Source of the DNA: Hyphomicrobiales bacterium
GTDB taxonomy: Bacteria > Pseudomonadota > Alphaproteobacteria > Rhizobiales > Rhizobiaceae
Length of the DNA stretch: 64,000 nucleotides
Reading direction: 5' to 3'
Assembly (NCBI GenBank): GCA_900469475.1
Contig: UBXG01000005.1
Span: forward strand, 496,001 to 560,000
Under the pieces are notes generated by a model. It saw nothing but the letters and a program-made list of their open reading frames with translations. It did not search any database and was not told the DNA's origin. Below, piece after piece: positions 27,179 to 36,616 of this stretch. Within the stretch, counting starts at the first letter, position 1. Every line of letters begins with the position of its first letter. The position numbers and the translations under genes were made by a program.

Positions 27179-28708
27179 TTACGCGAAGCTCTTCTTGCGC
27201 CGCTCGGCGAGTGGCGCGTCCTCGACCGCCGGCAGGCTTTGCAGCACGCGCTTGGGCGGTAGGATGGCGATGACTTCCGTGCCTTCCCGCAGCTTGGATT
27301 TCAGCATGAACTGACCGTCATGCTTGGCGAGAATGGCCTGTACGATCGGCAGCCCGAGGCCCGTGCCCTGTTCGGCGCTCTTGATGGCGATAGAGCCCTG
27401 GCCGAAGGCCGACAGCACAATCGGGATCTCCTCTTCGGGGATGCCCGGACCGTTGTCCTTGATCGCGACATATTCGCCGCCACCGGCGGTCCAGCCGACC
27501 TTGACGCTGATTTCGCCGCCCTGCGGCGTGAATTTCACCGCATTCGACAGGAGGTTGAGGATCACCTGGCGCATCGATTTCTCGTCGGCCCAGACGGAAG
27601 GCAGCTGCGCTTCGAATTGCGATGAGATCGAAATGTTCTTGGCGCGGGCACGCAACTGCACCATGCCGATGCAATCCTCGGCAATATCGAGGAGAGAAAT
27701 CGCTTCTTCGTTCAGCTCGTATTTGCCGGCCTCGATACGAGAGAGGTCGAGGATTTCGTTGATCAGGTTGAGCAGGTGCTGGCCGGATCGATGGATATCA
27801 CTGGTGTATTCGCGATAGGTCGGATTGTTGAGCGGCCCCATGACCTCCGCCGACATGACTTCGGAAAAGCCAAGGATCGCATTCAGCGGCGTTCTAAGCT
27901 CGTGCGACATGGAAGCAAGAAAGCGCGATTTGGCGAGGTTTGCTTCTTCGGCACGCCTACGGGCCTCGTCGGACATCGATTTCGCGACTTCCAGTTCCGC
28001 GATCAGATCGTCCTTCTCCGATTGGAAAGAGAGGATCTTCAGGTTCGACTGATACATGCGGTTGGTGATGAAGCTGAAGAATATCACGGCAACCGAAATG
28101 GCTGCGGTGAGGGCGATATCGGAAGGCCTTCGCGTCAGGATGGCTGCCACGGTCAGCGCTACGGTCGCCGGTGCGAAGGAAAACGGAACAGCTCGTGGCA
28201 GCATGAAGCTGGACATGGCCGTAATGCAGATTGCCGCTAGCAGGGTCGTGCCCTTGTAGAAGGCGAAACTGTCGCCGCCGCAGGTCGCGCAATTTTGCAT
28301 CGCAAAGAGCGCCCAACAGAAGCCGACGAGCAATTGCCCCAGCAAAAGCAGCTGCCGCCACTTTCTGGCGCTTTCGGCTGACATTTCTTGCTTCTTGGCG
28401 CGCCGTCCGATCAGCATGTTGATGGCATGCGCCGTGAGGATCGGAATGGTCCAGAAGAGAATGCCGGCATCACGCGTCAGGTAGACGCCGAGAACAGCAA
28501 CCACGATGACGAAGATCGGCACGACGGCGGCACTCTGCCGCAAGGTGTCGATATGCATCATCATCAGTTCGCGGTCGAAATTGCGGCTGTGGCCGCTTTG
28601 CAGGCGCTCGCGCGTTTGCCGCACGGCCTTCGACACAGCCCGGTTACGGTGACTGCGCGATCGGTCGACAATGTTTTTATCTGTCGATGTGCTGACGCCG
28701 GTGCTCAT
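27179..28708 (-). CDS. Membrane sensor histidine kinase (PdhS/PleC/DivJ-like)
   Basis: A 509-residue kinase with about five N-terminal transmembrane helices (residues 60-215). A short coiled coil (residues 220-255) leads to a HisKA domain with SHELRTPLNAILGFSE and an HATPase domain with N-box NLLSNAVKF, G1 DNGPGIP and G2 GTGLGLPI. The H-box type matches kinases of the DivK/PleD control group in alphaproteobacteria. No response regulator gene is adjacent, so its partner is elsewhere. Confidence 0.9.
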   Translation of the reverse strand: MSTGVSTSTDKNIVDRSRSHRNRAVSKAVRQTRERLQSGHSRNFDRELMMMHIDTLRQSAAVVPIFVIVVAVLGVYLTRDAGILFWTIPILTAHAINMLIGRRAKKQEMSAESARKWRQLLLLGQLLVGFCWALFAMQNCATCGGDSFAFYKGTTLLAAICITAMSSFMLPRAVPFSFAPATVALTVAAILTRRPSDIALTAAISVAVIFFSFITNRMYQSNLKILSFQSEKDDLIAELEVAKSMSDEARRRAEEANLAKSRFLASMSHELRTPLNAILGFSEVMSAEVMGPLNNPTYREYTSDIHRSGQHLLNLINEILDLSRIEAGKYELNEEAISLLDIAEDCIGMVQLRARAKNISISSQFEAQLPSVWADEKSMRQVILNLLSNAVKFTPQGGEISVKVGWTAGGGEYVAIKDNGPGIPEEEIPIVLSAFGQGSIAIKSAEQGTGLGLPIVQAILAKHDGQFMLKSKLREGTEVIAILPPKRVLQSLPAVEDAPLAERRKKSFA

Positions 28709-28831
28709 GGTTACATTGAAACTTAGCCTGCCTGAGGCTACACCCTAGCGTTTAAATCTTAAGAAGATGCTGCGCCGAAATGATTTGTTTGCCATCTTCG
28801 CCAAGGATTTGTTCTTAAAGGAGGCAACAAC

Positions 28832-29407
28832 GTGATGCGGTCGGGCCGCCTGTTTCGTGACGGCGTGGTCACTTTCGCGCTGCTTGCCATTCTTGCATTA
28901 TTCGCGTTGAAGATGAACAATCGACCGGAAATCGTTCAAAACGGCAGCTTTTATGTCATTGACGGCGACACGCTTTCCGCCAGTGGCGAGCGCTTGAGAC
29001 TGAAAGGGATCGATGCGCCCGAATATCGGCAGCGCTGCCAACGCAATGGTGCGGATTGGGCCTGCGGCGAAGAAGCACGCAAGGCGCTTGCCACAATGAT
29101 TAAGACCGGAGCGCCCGAATGTCGGGGGCGGGAGAGGGATCGCTATGGTCGCCTGTTGGTGACATGTGTCGCCGGCAATGCCGATATCAACGCCGCGATG
29201 GTGCGCAGTGGCATGGCGGTTTCTTATGGCGGCTATGCAAGCGAGGAGCGGAGCGCACGGCAGGCGAAGGTTGGGCTTTGGGCCAGTGATTTCGAGAGGC
29301 CGAGCGACTATCGGCGCGAAGAGCGTATGGCCCATGACAATGACAATGATCCGATTGCCGGATGGCTCGGCTATTTGCGCCAGCTTGTCGGTTGGAGCGC
29401 TCCATGA
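28832..29407 (+). CDS. Thermonuclease (SNase-like) family protein
   Basis: A 191-residue protein with an N-terminal transmembrane or signal segment (FALLAILALFALKM) and a staphylococcal-nuclease OB-fold. Active-site residues of SNase can be placed in VIDGDTLSASGERLRLKGIDAPEYRQ (the Asp and Arg) and in RDRYGRLLVTC (second Arg). AAAGGAGG precedes a GTG at 28832 by seven bases and the next ATG by ten; either could be the start. It overlaps the UDG gene by ATGA. Confidence 0.87.
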   Translation: MMRSGRLFRDGVVTFALLAILALFALKMNNRPEIVQNGSFYVIDGDTLSASGERLRLKGIDAPEYRQRCQRNGADWACGEEARKALATMIKTGAPECRGRERDRYGRLLVTCVAGNADINAAMVRSGMAVSYGGYASEERSARQAKVGLWASDFERPSDYRREERMAHDNDNDPIAGWLGYLRQLVGWSAP

Positions 29408-30036
29408 AGCAGGAAAGCGAATTGCAAGTCCTGCGTTCGGCGATTGCGGCCTGCCGTCTCTGTCGGGATGCACCGGCAAAGGGCGAGGCGGATCGCCTGC
29501 CGCATGAGCCGCGTCCGGTTGCGACACTATCATCGACTGCACGAATACTCATCGCAGGGCAGGCGCCAGGATTGCGCGTTCACGAGAGCGGCGTGCCGTT
29601 CAACGATGCCTCCGGTGACCGTTTGCGTCAGTGGCTCGCTGTGGATCGCGAGAGTTTCTACAATCCGGATCATTTCGCCATAATGGGCATGGGCTTCTGC
29701 TTTCCGGGCTATGACAAGGCGGGAAGCGATCTGCCGCCGCGCAAGGAGTGCGCACCATTATGGCGGCAGCGGGCGATGGATGCGATGCCGCAGATCGAAT
29801 TGATCCTGACGATCGGTCAATATGCGCAGGCTTGGCATCTTGGAGCGGAGCGCATGGGTTCGATGACCGAGACGGTCGCTGAGTGGCGGCGTTATCTTCT
29901 AACCAACCGGTCGCCGTCCATCCTGCCATTGCCGCATCCGAGCTGGCGCAACAGCGGCTGGCTGAAACGTAACCCGTGGTTCGAGGCCGAGTTGCTTCCG
30001 GTATTACAACAACGTGTGAAAAGCCTGCTTTCTTGA
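29404..30036 (+). CDS. Uracil-DNA glycosylase family protein
   Basis: A 210-residue member of the UDG superfamily. Motif A appears as GQAPGLRVHESGVPFNDASG and motif B as PLPHPSWRNSGW. Cys residues occur near CRLCRDA and CFPGYDK, but the full four-Cys cluster of family 4 enzymes is not obvious. It is translationally coupled to the nuclease gene upstream. Function as a true glycosylase is likely but not certain, because motif A departs from the classical GEAPG. Confidence 0.82.
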   Translation: MKQESELQVLRSAIAACRLCRDAPAKGEADRLPHEPRPVATLSSTARILIAGQAPGLRVHESGVPFNDASGDRLRQWLAVDRESFYNPDHFAIMGMGFCFPGYDKAGSDLPPRKECAPLWRQRAMDAMPQIELILTIGQYAQAWHLGAERMGSMTETVAEWRRYLLTNRSPSILPLPHPSWRNSGWLKRNPWFEAELLPVLQQRVKSLLS

Positions 30037-30080
30037 GAAAAAGTTTCTTTTCTCTCGCTTAAAATGAGCTATAGAGAGAA

Positions 30081-30086
30081 TATAAT
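30081..30086 (+). promoter_or_regulatory. Probable -10 box of the Lrp-family gene
   Basis: TATAAT lies 16 bases before the start codon, within a purine-rich AT-rich stretch. A partner -35 box cannot be assigned with confidence. Confidence 0.4.
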
Positions 30087-30102
30087 TCGAAGGGATGCTT
30101 TA

Positions 30103-30591
30103 ATGGACCGTCTTGACCGCAAAATCCTGCGCCTGCTGCAGGAGGATTCCACTCTGGCCGTAGCCGATCTTGCCAAGAAGGTCGGTCTCTCGACGACGCC
30201 TTGCTGGCGCCGTATCCAGAAGATGGAAGAGGATGGCGTCATTCGCCGCCGCGTGGCCTTGCTCGATCCGGAAAAGGTCAACACCAAGGTCACGGTTTTC
30301 GTATCGATCCGCACCAACAGCCACTCGATCGAATGGCTGAAGCGCTTTTCGGAAGTGATCGCCGATTTCCCGGAAGTGGTCGAATTCTATCGCATGAGCG
30401 GCGATGTCGACTATTTGCTGCGCGTCGTCGTTCCGGATATCGCGGCTTATGACGCTTTCTACAAGCGCATGATCGCCAAGATCGAAATCCGCGACGTCTC
30501 CTCGGCCTTTGCGATGGAGCAGATCAAGTATTCGACGGAGCTGCCGCTCGATTACATGCTGCTGGAAAATGCCAAGTCCAACGAGGACTGA
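30103..30591 (+). CDS. Lrp/AsnC family transcriptional regulator
   Basis: A 162-residue regulator with an N-terminal winged helix-turn-helix (LDRKILRLLQEDSTLAVADLA, then VGLSTTPCWRRIQKMEEDGVI) and a C-terminal RAM/AsnC ligand-binding domain (from about residue 65; GDVDYLLRVV). The family responds to amino acids. The neighbouring minus-strand gene for a 3-hydroxyisobutyrate dehydrogenase-like enzyme could be a target, but there is no shared promoter, since the two are convergent. Confidence 0.94.
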   Translation: MDRLDRKILRLLQEDSTLAVADLAKKVGLSTTPCWRRIQKMEEDGVIRRRVALLDPEKVNTKVTVFVSIRTNSHSIEWLKRFSEVIADFPEVVEFYRMSGDVDYLLRVVVPDIAAYDAFYKRMIAKIEIRDVSSAFAMEQIKYSTELPLDYMLLENAKSNED

Positions 30592-30597
30592 CATAGA

Positions 30598-30625
30598 CTG
30601 AGCGCCGCTCTGATGAGGCGCTCAG
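30598..30625. terminator. Hairpin between convergent genes
   Basis: A 9-bp perfect stem (CTGAGCGCC / GGCGCTCAG) with a 10-base loop lies between the Lrp-family gene and the convergent dehydrogenase gene. No clear T-tract on either side. Confidence 0.5.
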
Positions 30626-30653
30626 CAGAAGCTGTTGATTTCCCGGCAGCCTT

Positions 30654-31526
30654 TTACTTCTTGTCCAGGCGCGCGAGCAGCGAGGAGGTATCCCAGCGAT
30701 TGCCTCCCATCGCCTGGACGTCGCCGTAGAACTGATCGACGAGGGCCGTGAGCGGCAACTTGGCCTGATTGCGGCGGGCCTCCTCGAGCACGATGCCGAG
30801 ATCCTTGCGCATCCAGTCGACCGCAAAGCCGAAATCATACTTGCCTGAATTCATGGTCTTGTGGCGGTTTTCCATTTGCCAGGAACCGGCGGCGCCCTTG
30901 GAAATGACCTCCACGACCTTTTCGATATCGAGGCCGGCCTGCTTGCCGAAATGGATGCCTTCGGCGAGTCCCTGGACGATGCCGGCAATGCAGATCTGGT
31001 TGATCATCTTGGTCAGCTGTCCCGCGCCGACAGACCCCATCAGCCCGACCATGCGGGCATAGGCGTCGATAACGGGACGAGCCTTCTCGAAGACGGCTTC
31101 GTCACCGCCGCACATGACGGTCAGCACGCCGTTTTCCGCGCCTGCCTGTCCGCCGGAAACAGGTGCGTCGATGAAGTCGACGCCTTTTTCCTTGGCGGCT
31201 GCGTAGAGTTCGCGGGCGACTTCGGCACTTGCGGTGGTGTTGTCGATAAGAATCGAACCGGCCTTCATGCTTGAAAGGACGCCGTTCTCGCCTGTCGTCA
31301 CCGAGCGAAGGTCGTCGTCATTGCCGACGCAGGTGAAGACGAAATCGGCGCCTGCAGCTGCTTCGGCCGGGGTAGGGGCAAACTTGCCGTCATACTGTTT
31401 GGCCCATGCTTCAGCTTTGGTAACGGTGCGGTTATAGACGGTGACATCATGCCCGCCCTTGACCTTCAAATGCCCGGCCATGGGGTAACCCATGACGCCC
31501 ATGCCGATGAATGAGACCTTTGCCAT
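30654..31526 (-). CDS. 3-hydroxyisobutyrate dehydrogenase-like NAD(P)-dependent oxidoreductase
   Basis: A 290-residue beta-hydroxyacid dehydrogenase. The Rossmann motif FIGMGVMGYPMAGHL opens the protein, the substrate-binding segment DAPVSGGQAGAENG follows, and the catalytic Lys sits in GAGQLTKMINQ. The family includes 3-hydroxyisobutyrate, tartronate semialdehyde and glyoxylate/succinic semialdehyde reductases; the exact substrate is open. The start MAKVSFIG is the family's natural beginning. Confidence 0.9.
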   Translation of the reverse strand: MAKVSFIGMGVMGYPMAGHLKVKGGHDVTVYNRTVTKAEAWAKQYDGKFAPTPAEAAAGADFVFTCVGNDDDLRSVTTGENGVLSSMKAGSILIDNTTASAEVARELYAAAKEKGVDFIDAPVSGGQAGAENGVLTVMCGGDEAVFEKARPVIDAYARMVGLMGSVGAGQLTKMINQICIAGIVQGLAEGIHFGKQAGLDIEKVVEVISKGAAGSWQMENRHKTMNSGKYDFGFAVDWMRKDLGIVLEEARRNQAKLPLTALVDQFYGDVQAMGGNRWDTSSLLARLDKK

Positions 31527-31699
31527 TTCATAACTCCATGACCGAATTTGTTCCGCAGGCTTAGCCGAAAGGGCACGGAGACGAAAGACCGATTTGTCGG
31601 GCAACTTGTCACCATGGCACGCGACGTGAAATCTGATTTCCAATTTTTGCATTTATTGGAATGGAATTTCGCTCTTGTTGTGAATCTTCATGATTTTCT

Positions 31700-31718
31700 T
31701 TGTCGATATAATCTATGG
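31700..31718 (+). promoter_or_regulatory. Repeated ssu motif, copy upstream of ssuA
   Basis: The 19 bases TTGTCGATATAATCTATGG match a site upstream of ssuD (32864-32882) at 16 of 19 positions. The sequence contains TATAAT and may be an operator overlapping a -10 box. It lies about 75 bp before the ssuA start. The regulator is unknown; a sulfur-responsive LysR protein of the CysB/Cbl type would fit. Confidence 0.5.
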
Positions 31719-31793
31719 ATTTGCGATCTTTAAGCCATCGACAACGAGCCGGTGGCCGCGGAAGCGCCGAGGCCTCATGAAAAGGGATCTTCG

Positions 31794-32762
31794 ATGATTT
31801 CGCGCAGACAGACACTCGGCCTTCTCGGTGCGGCGGCGGTTGCCTTCGCTTTGCCTTCCGTTCGACAGTCACGTGCGGCCGCAGCGACGACGTTTCGGAT
31901 CGGCTGGCAGAAGAACAGCGTATTGGCATTGGCAAAGCGTCAAGGGGCGTTGGAAAAGCGGCTTTCCGATCGCGGCATATCCGTCGAATGGTCGGAATTC
32001 ACATCCGGCCCGCCGCTGCTGGAAGCTCTTGGCGCCGGTGCTCTCGATTTCGGTGCGACGGGCGATGTGCCGCCGCTGTTTGCGCAGGCTGCCAACGGCA
32101 ATCTGCTGTATGTCGGCATTTACACCGGCAGCCCCGAAAGCTCCGCCATTCTCGTGCGCAAGGATTCGCCGATCCAGACGCTTGCCGATCTCAAGGGAAA
32201 GAAGGTTGCCTTCAAGCGCGGCTCCAGCGCCCACAACGTCGCCGTCAAGGCGCTTCGCAAAGGCGGGCTGACGATCAGCGATATCCAGCCGCTCGATCTC
32301 ACGCCGCCGGATGCAGCCGCTGCGTTCAAGACCGGTGCGATCGATGCCTGGTCGATCTGGGATCCCTATCTCGCCATTGCAGAGGCCGATCCGGATACCC
32401 GCATCCTTGCGACTGCGCGGGGCATCGTCGATTCCTTCAGCTATTTCCTGGCCAACGGCGATTTCACCAAGGATAATCCCCAGGTGATTATCGACGTCAT
32501 CGACGAACTGGCCAAGGTGGGGGCGGCGGCGCAATCGGATTTGGACGGCACCGTTAAGGCCATGTCCGAAATCACCGGCGTGCCGGCCGAGGTGACGCGG
32601 GTGGTGCTGACGCGCCCTGGTGCAAATCTTGGTGGCGTCTCTACCATTACAGATGCGGCGATCACCTATCAGCAGGGGCTGGCTGACGAGTTCTATAATC
32701 TTGGCATCGTTCCGAAGAAGCTCAACGTCACGGACATCGTCTGGCGACCAAAGGCGAGCTGA
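31794..32762 (+). CDS. ssuA: Aliphatic sulfonate ABC transporter substrate-binding protein
   Basis: Periplasmic binding protein of 322 residues. The N-terminus (MISRRQTLGLLGAAAVAFAL) carries twin arginines and a hydrophobic core, so export by Tat or Sec is possible. The SsuA/NMT1-type fold is seen in FRIGWQKNSVLALAKRQG, GALDFGATGDVPP and WSIWDPYLAIAE. Adjacent ssuD, ssuC and ssuB genes on the same strand identify the substrate class as alkanesulfonates. The gap to ssuD is 193 bp and has its own motif, so ssuA may be transcribed separately. Confidence 0.9.
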   Translation: MISRRQTLGLLGAAAVAFALPSVRQSRAAAATTFRIGWQKNSVLALAKRQGALEKRLSDRGISVEWSEFTSGPPLLEALGAGALDFGATGDVPPLFAQAANGNLLYVGIYTGSPESSAILVRKDSPIQTLADLKGKKVAFKRGSSAHNVAVKALRKGGLTISDIQPLDLTPPDAAAAFKTGAIDAWSIWDPYLAIAEADPDTRILATARGIVDSFSYFLANGDFTKDNPQVIIDVIDELAKVGAAAQSDLDGTVKAMSEITGVPAEVTRVVLTRPGANLGGVSTITDAAITYQQGLADEFYNLGIVPKKLNVTDIVWRPKAS

Positions 32763-32863
32763 AGCTGACAAGACCCACGGATATCGTCTGCGCCCGTAAC
32801 ACCACGGGCGTGGACTTTATGGGCAAAATATTTCGTCAAACGCCGACAATTAGAAAATCTATA

Positions 32864-32882
32864 TTGTCGATGTAATCGATAG
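32864..32882 (+). promoter_or_regulatory. Repeated ssu motif, copy upstream of ssuD
   Basis: TTGTCGATGTAATCGATAG, related to the copy at 31700-31718, sits 73 bp before the ssuD start codon. Position and spacing relative to the gene are similar at both sites, which argues for a shared promoter or operator element. Confidence 0.5.
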
Positions 32883-32955
32883 TCTATGCCATTATCCGGA
32901 TCGAACATCGGGAGGTGGCTCCCGACCACGCGCATCCAGAAAGCAGGAAAGCTTC

Positions 32956-34131
32956 ATGACCGCGACCGCAAAACCCATCGATTTTCTCTGGTTCATCCCG
33001 ACCTCCGGTGACGGCACCTATCTGGGTACGGCCGATCTCAACCGCGGCCCGGAGATCGGCTATCTCCAGCAGATCGCGCAGGCAGTCGATCGGCTGGGTT
33101 ATACGGGCGTGCTTTTGCCGACCGGCGTTTCCTGTGAAGAGTCCTTCGTGACGGCTGCAGCGCTCTCGGCGCATACGCAGAAGCTGAAGTTTCTGGTCGC
33201 TATCCGCCCGGGTACGGCCTCGCCCGCCTATTACGCCCGTCTCGCCTCGACGCTTGATCGCGTTTCGAACGGCCGCGTGTTGCTCAACATCGTCGTTGGC
33301 GGCAGCCCGGCAGAGCTCGCCGGTGACGGCATTCATCTGGAACACGATGAGCGCTACGCCCATGCCGATGAATTCTTCCATGTCTGGGAGGAGCTGTTGG
33401 AGACGGGATCGTCCACCTTCGAAGGCAAATATATCAGGGCGACGAATGCGCGGCTCGGATTGCCGCCGGTGCAGGCGCCGCGCCCGCCGCTCTATTTTGG
33501 CGGATCTTCGGATGCGGGTATCGAATTCTCGGTTGGTCGCGTCGACAAGTATCTGACATGGGGCGAGCCGCCGGCGCAGGTCGGCGAGAAAATTGCAAAG
33601 GTGCGGGCAGCCGCTGCCAAGCGTGGACGCGAGGTCAGCTTCGGCATTCGCCTTCACTTCATCGTTCGCGAGACGGACGAAGAGGCATGGGCTGCGGCCG
33701 ATAAGCTGATTTCGAAGCTCGACGACGAGACAATCCGCGAAGCGCAGGAGCAATTCGTCAACCAGTCCGACTCCGTCGGGCAGAAGCGCATGGCGGCGCT
33801 GCATGGTGGTCGCCGCGACAAGCTCGAAGTGTCGCCGAATCTCTGGGCCGGCGTCGGCCTAGTCCGTGCTGGCGCTGGTACGGCACTTGTGGGATCGCCG
33901 AAGACGGTCGCTGCAAGGCTGCGGGAATATCAGGAGCTCGGCATCGAAACTGTGATCGGCTCGGGCTATCCGCATCTGGAGGAAGCTTATCGTGTGGCCG
34001 AACTGCTCTTCCCCGAGCTGGGATTGAAGCGCGACGAGCAGCGTGCCGGGTTCCGTAACGAATTCGGCGCCAAGCAGATTTTCGCGGGCGGCAGTCATGG
34101 CGGCAATCTCAAGGTCGTTTCCGGCTCGTAA
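32956..34131 (+). CDS. ssuD: FMNH2-dependent alkanesulfonate monooxygenase SsuD
   Basis: Cleaves C1-C14 alkanesulfonates to the aldehyde and sulfite, giving the cell sulfur. It has 391 residues, the usual length, in a luciferase-like TIM barrel. Recognisable segments are [46 protein letters not shown] and the C-terminal [23 protein letters not shown] lies before the start. No flavin reductase (ssuE) gene is adjacent, so FMNH2 must come from an enzyme encoded elsewhere. Confidence 0.95.
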   Translation: MTATAKPIDFLWFIPTSGDGTYLGTADLNRGPEIGYLQQIAQAVDRLGYTGVLLPTGVSCEESFVTAAALSAHTQKLKFLVAIRPGTASPAYYARLASTLDRVSNGRVLLNIVVGGSPAELAGDGIHLEHDERYAHADEFFHVWEELLETGSSTFEGKYIRATNARLGLPPVQAPRPPLYFGGSSDAGIEFSVGRVDKYLTWGEPPAQVGEKIAKVRAAAAKRGREVSFGIRLHFIVRETDEEAWAAADKLISKLDDETIREAQEQFVNQSDSVGQKRMAALHGGRRDKLEVSPNLWAGVGLVRAGAGTALVGSPKTVAARLREYQELGIETVIGSGYPHLEEAYRVAELLFPELGLKRDEQRAGFRNEFGAKQIFAGGSHGGNLKVVSGS

Positions 34132-34154
34132 CGCCAGATCAAAAGGAGATCCCC

Positions 34155-34991
34155 ATGTCGGCATTCGACACGTCCTTCGTCCGCGTGGCCTCGGAACGGC
34201 GCGCACGCCAGGCCGGGGTCGCGCGGCAAGGTATTTCGTTCCAGAGGTTTCTGCCGTTCCTGCTGCCGGTTGTCGTCATCGCGGCATGGCAGCTGGGCTC
34301 GTCGCTTGGATGGATCTCTACCCGTATCATGCCGTCGCCGGCGGCCGTCGTGGTCGCCTTCTGGCAGACCACGATTTCGGGCCAACTCCCAAACAATATC
34401 TTGGTCAGCGCCGGCCGCGCCTTTGCCGGCCTGTTGGTTGGCGGCTCGATCGGCTTTCTGCTTGGCATCGCCAACGGCGTGTCGCGGCTGTCGGAACAGC
34501 TGACCGATACGACGCTGCAGATGCTGCGAACCATTCCGCATCTCGCCATGGTACCGCTCGTCATTCTCTGGTTCGGGATCGGCGAGGAATCCAAGCTGTT
34601 CCTGACCGCGCTCGGTGTGCTCTTCCCGATCTATCTCAACACCTATCACGGCGTGCGCAATGTCGATCGCGGGCTGATCGAGATGGGACGGGTCTACGGC
34701 ATGAGCAACTGGACACTGTTCCGGAAGGTCATCTTCCCCGGCGCACTTCCGTCCATTCTCGTCGGCTTGCGGTTTGCTCTCGGCATCATGTGGCTGACGC
34801 TCATTGTTGCCGAATCGATCGCGGCATCGTCGGGCATTGGCTACATGGCCAACAATGCCCGCGAGTTCGGCATGACTGATGTCGTGGTGCTGACGCTCGT
34901 CATCTACGCCATTCTCGGCAAGCTTGCCGATGTCGTCGCACGGGCGATCGAGCGCAGGGCTTTGCGCTGGAATCCGGCCTATCGGAATTGA
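34155..34991 (+). CDS. ssuC: Alkanesulfonate ABC transporter permease SsuC
   Basis: A 278-residue BPD-type permease with about six helices. The cytoplasmic EAA loop is visible as [32 protein letters not shown] precedes the start, 23 bp after ssuD. It pairs with SsuB and SsuA. Confidence 0.94.
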   Translation: MSAFDTSFVRVASERRARQAGVARQGISFQRFLPFLLPVVVIAAWQLGSSLGWISTRIMPSPAAVVVAFWQTTISGQLPNNILVSAGRAFAGLLVGGSIGFLLGIANGVSRLSEQLTDTTLQMLRTIPHLAMVPLVILWFGIGEESKLFLTALGVLFPIYLNTYHGVRNVDRGLIEMGRVYGMSNWTLFRKVIFPGALPSILVGLRFALGIMWLTLIVAESIAASSGIGYMANNAREFGMTDVVVLTLVIYAILGKLADVVARAIERRALRWNPAYRN

Positions 34992-35001
34992 GGAGCTTCC
35001 C

Positions 35002-35802
35002 ATGAGCGTCAACACACTCGATCGCGCACGGGCAGAGGCCGCAGATATCACGCCGCAAGTTGCGGGTGCTGCGGCTATCCACATCAAGGGTCTGGAGAAG
35101 AGTTTCGGCAACAACCGCGTCTTGCGCGGCATCGATCTCGATATTCCCGCTGGTCAGTTCGTCGCCGTCATCGGCAAGAGCGGGTGCGGTAAGAGCACAC
35201 TGCTGCGCATCCTGATGGGGCTGGAAGAGCCGAGTGCAGGCCATCTTCGCTTTGAAGCGGTCGATGGTGGTGACACACAGCCCAATACACGCATCGTCTT
35301 TCAGGAGCCGCGGTTGCTGCCCTGGCTTTCCGTCGCGGACAATGTGGCGGTGGGCTTGGGCGAGGGCGTGCCGCAAAACGTATCGAAGAAGGAAACGGCT
35401 TCGGTTCTCTCCGAGGTACAGCTTGCCGAGAAGGTAGATGAATGGCCATCCAGCCTTTCCGGTGGACAGAGGCAGCGCGTGGCGCTGGCCCGCGCGCTCG
35501 TCAGCAAACCCGGTATCCTCGCGCTTGATGAGCCGCTCGGTGCGCTGGATGCTTTGACCCGCATCAGCATGCAGGAACTGCTGAACCGCGTCTGGCGTGA
35601 GCTCGGCTTTACCGCCGTGCTCGTGACGCACGATGTCAGCGAAGCCGTGCACCTGGCCGATCGGGTTGTTGTACTGGACGAGGGCCGGATCGTGCTCGAT
35701 CTCGACATTCCCTATCCGCATCCGCGCCGTCATGGCAATCCGGCGCTCGCAGAGCTCGAAGGGCAGCTGCTGGGGGCAATCCTCGGTGACGCGCGGGCTT
35801 AA
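35002..35802 (+). CDS. ssuB: Alkanesulfonate ABC transporter ATP-binding protein SsuB
   Basis: A 266-residue ATPase with Walker [10 protein letters not shown], signature LSGGQRQRV and Walker B ILALDEP. An extra ~25 residues precede the ABC domain, as is usual in this branch. GAGGAGC lies before the ATG, 10 bp after ssuC. Its stop codon overlaps the opposite-strand SRPBCC gene by 4 bp. Confidence 0.94.
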   Translation: MSVNTLDRARAEAADITPQVAGAAAIHIKGLEKSFGNNRVLRGIDLDIPAGQFVAVIGKSGCGKSTLLRILMGLEEPSAGHLRFEAVDGGDTQPNTRIVFQEPRLLPWLSVADNVAVGLGEGVPQNVSKKETASVLSEVQLAEKVDEWPSSLSGGQRQRVALARALVSKPGILALDEPLGALDALTRISMQELLNRVWRELGFTAVLVTHDVSEAVHLADRVVVLDEGRIVLDLDIPYPHPRRHGNPALAELEGQLLGAILGDARA

Positions 35803-36275
35803 TTCGGCCTGCTATCGTCTCCCTCGACATAGAGCTTGAGGTTATCGAAGCCGATTTCCGTGCCCATGAGGCGCGAACCGTTGTCGCTGTAGCCGTCGAG
35901 GAACACGACCTGTTCGACGAAGGTCATTTTCGTGCCGCCGGGCTCGGGGGCGAAGCTGACCGTTGCCAGCGATACGGAGATTCTGACGTCGTCGAGCATC
36001 ATGTCGAAGGCATAAATGAAGCGCTCGTTTTGGACGACGTCGATATAGCGCGCCTGATAGGCATGAATGACGCCCTCGGTTGAGGCGACGCGACTGCTTT
36101 CGCTGCCGCCGGCACGGAAATCGAGCTGGAACTCCAGCGACTTCCAATCGCCATGGCAAGCGAACCATTGCTGCTTCTGTTCCGGTGTTGCCCAGGCATT
36201 GAAGACTTTCGGCAGGGGTGCTTTGAAATGACGCTCTATGGTGATCGTCGTATGATCTGTCGATCTTATGCTCAT
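35799..36275 (-). CDS. SRPBCC / AHSA1-type protein (ArsR-linked)
   Basis: A 158-residue START-like protein beginning [20 protein letters not shown], then [16 protein letters not shown] and near the end [20 protein letters not shown], the typical AHSA1-family course. It is the last gene of a GST-ArsR-SRPBCC operon and overlaps the ArsR gene by TCAT. Such pairs are common; the SRPBCC partner is thought to bind a hydrophobic compound, but no ligand is known here. Confidence 0.88.
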   Translation of the reverse strand: MSIRSTDHTTITIERHFKAPLPKVFNAWATPEQKQQWFACHGDWKSLEFQLDFRAGGSESSRVASTEGVIHAYQARYIDVVQNERFIYAFDMMLDDVRISVSLATVSFAPEPGGTKMTFVEQVVFLDGYSDNGSRLMGTEIGFDNLKLYVEGDDSRPN

Positions 36276-36616
36276 TTGTCTGTCGTCTCCGTCGATGTAT
36301 CAGCAAGAAAGAGATCGAGCCGGTCGAAGGTCTGGTTCCAGGATGCCTTGCGGTCGGCGATCCAGCGCTCGACGGCTGCCAGCGCTTCCTTGCGCAGATG
36401 ATAGGTGCGCACTCGTCCGGCCTTTTCCGACAGCACCAGTCCGCTCGTTTCCAGCACCTGCAGATGTTTCATCACGGTCGGCAGCGCCATATCGAGCGGC
36501 TGCGCCAGTTCCGTGACGGAAGCCGGTCCACGCCCGAGCCTGTCGATCATGCCGCGGCGGCTTTGATCGGACAGGGCCTGGAACATGCGGTCGAGCGCCA
36601 GCGGTTCTTCAAGCAT
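36272..36616 (-). CDS. ArsR-family transcriptional regulator
   Basis: A 114-residue winged-helix repressor: LDRMFQALSDQSRRGMIDRLG, then SVTELAQPLDMALPTVMKHLQVLETSGLV. The classical metal-binding ELCVC motif is absent, so it probably senses an organic ligand or protein partner. It overlaps the upstream GST gene by 8 bp and the downstream SRPBCC gene by 4 bp. A longer in-frame start would run into the GST gene. It may bind the two inverted repeats upstream of the operon. Confidence 0.92.
   Translation of the reverse strand: MLEEPLALDRMFQALSDQSRRGMIDRLGRGPASVTELAQPLDMALPTVMKHLQVLETSGLVLSEKAGRVRTYHLRKEALAAVERWIADRKASWNQTFDRLDLFLADTSTETTDK

Noticed and set aside
31638..31661. TTCCAAT...ATTGGAA inverted repeat upstream of ssuA
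   Set aside because: Only 7-bp arms with a 10-bp AT-rich spacer; it could be a LysR-type site but is not clearly above chance in this AT-rich stretch.
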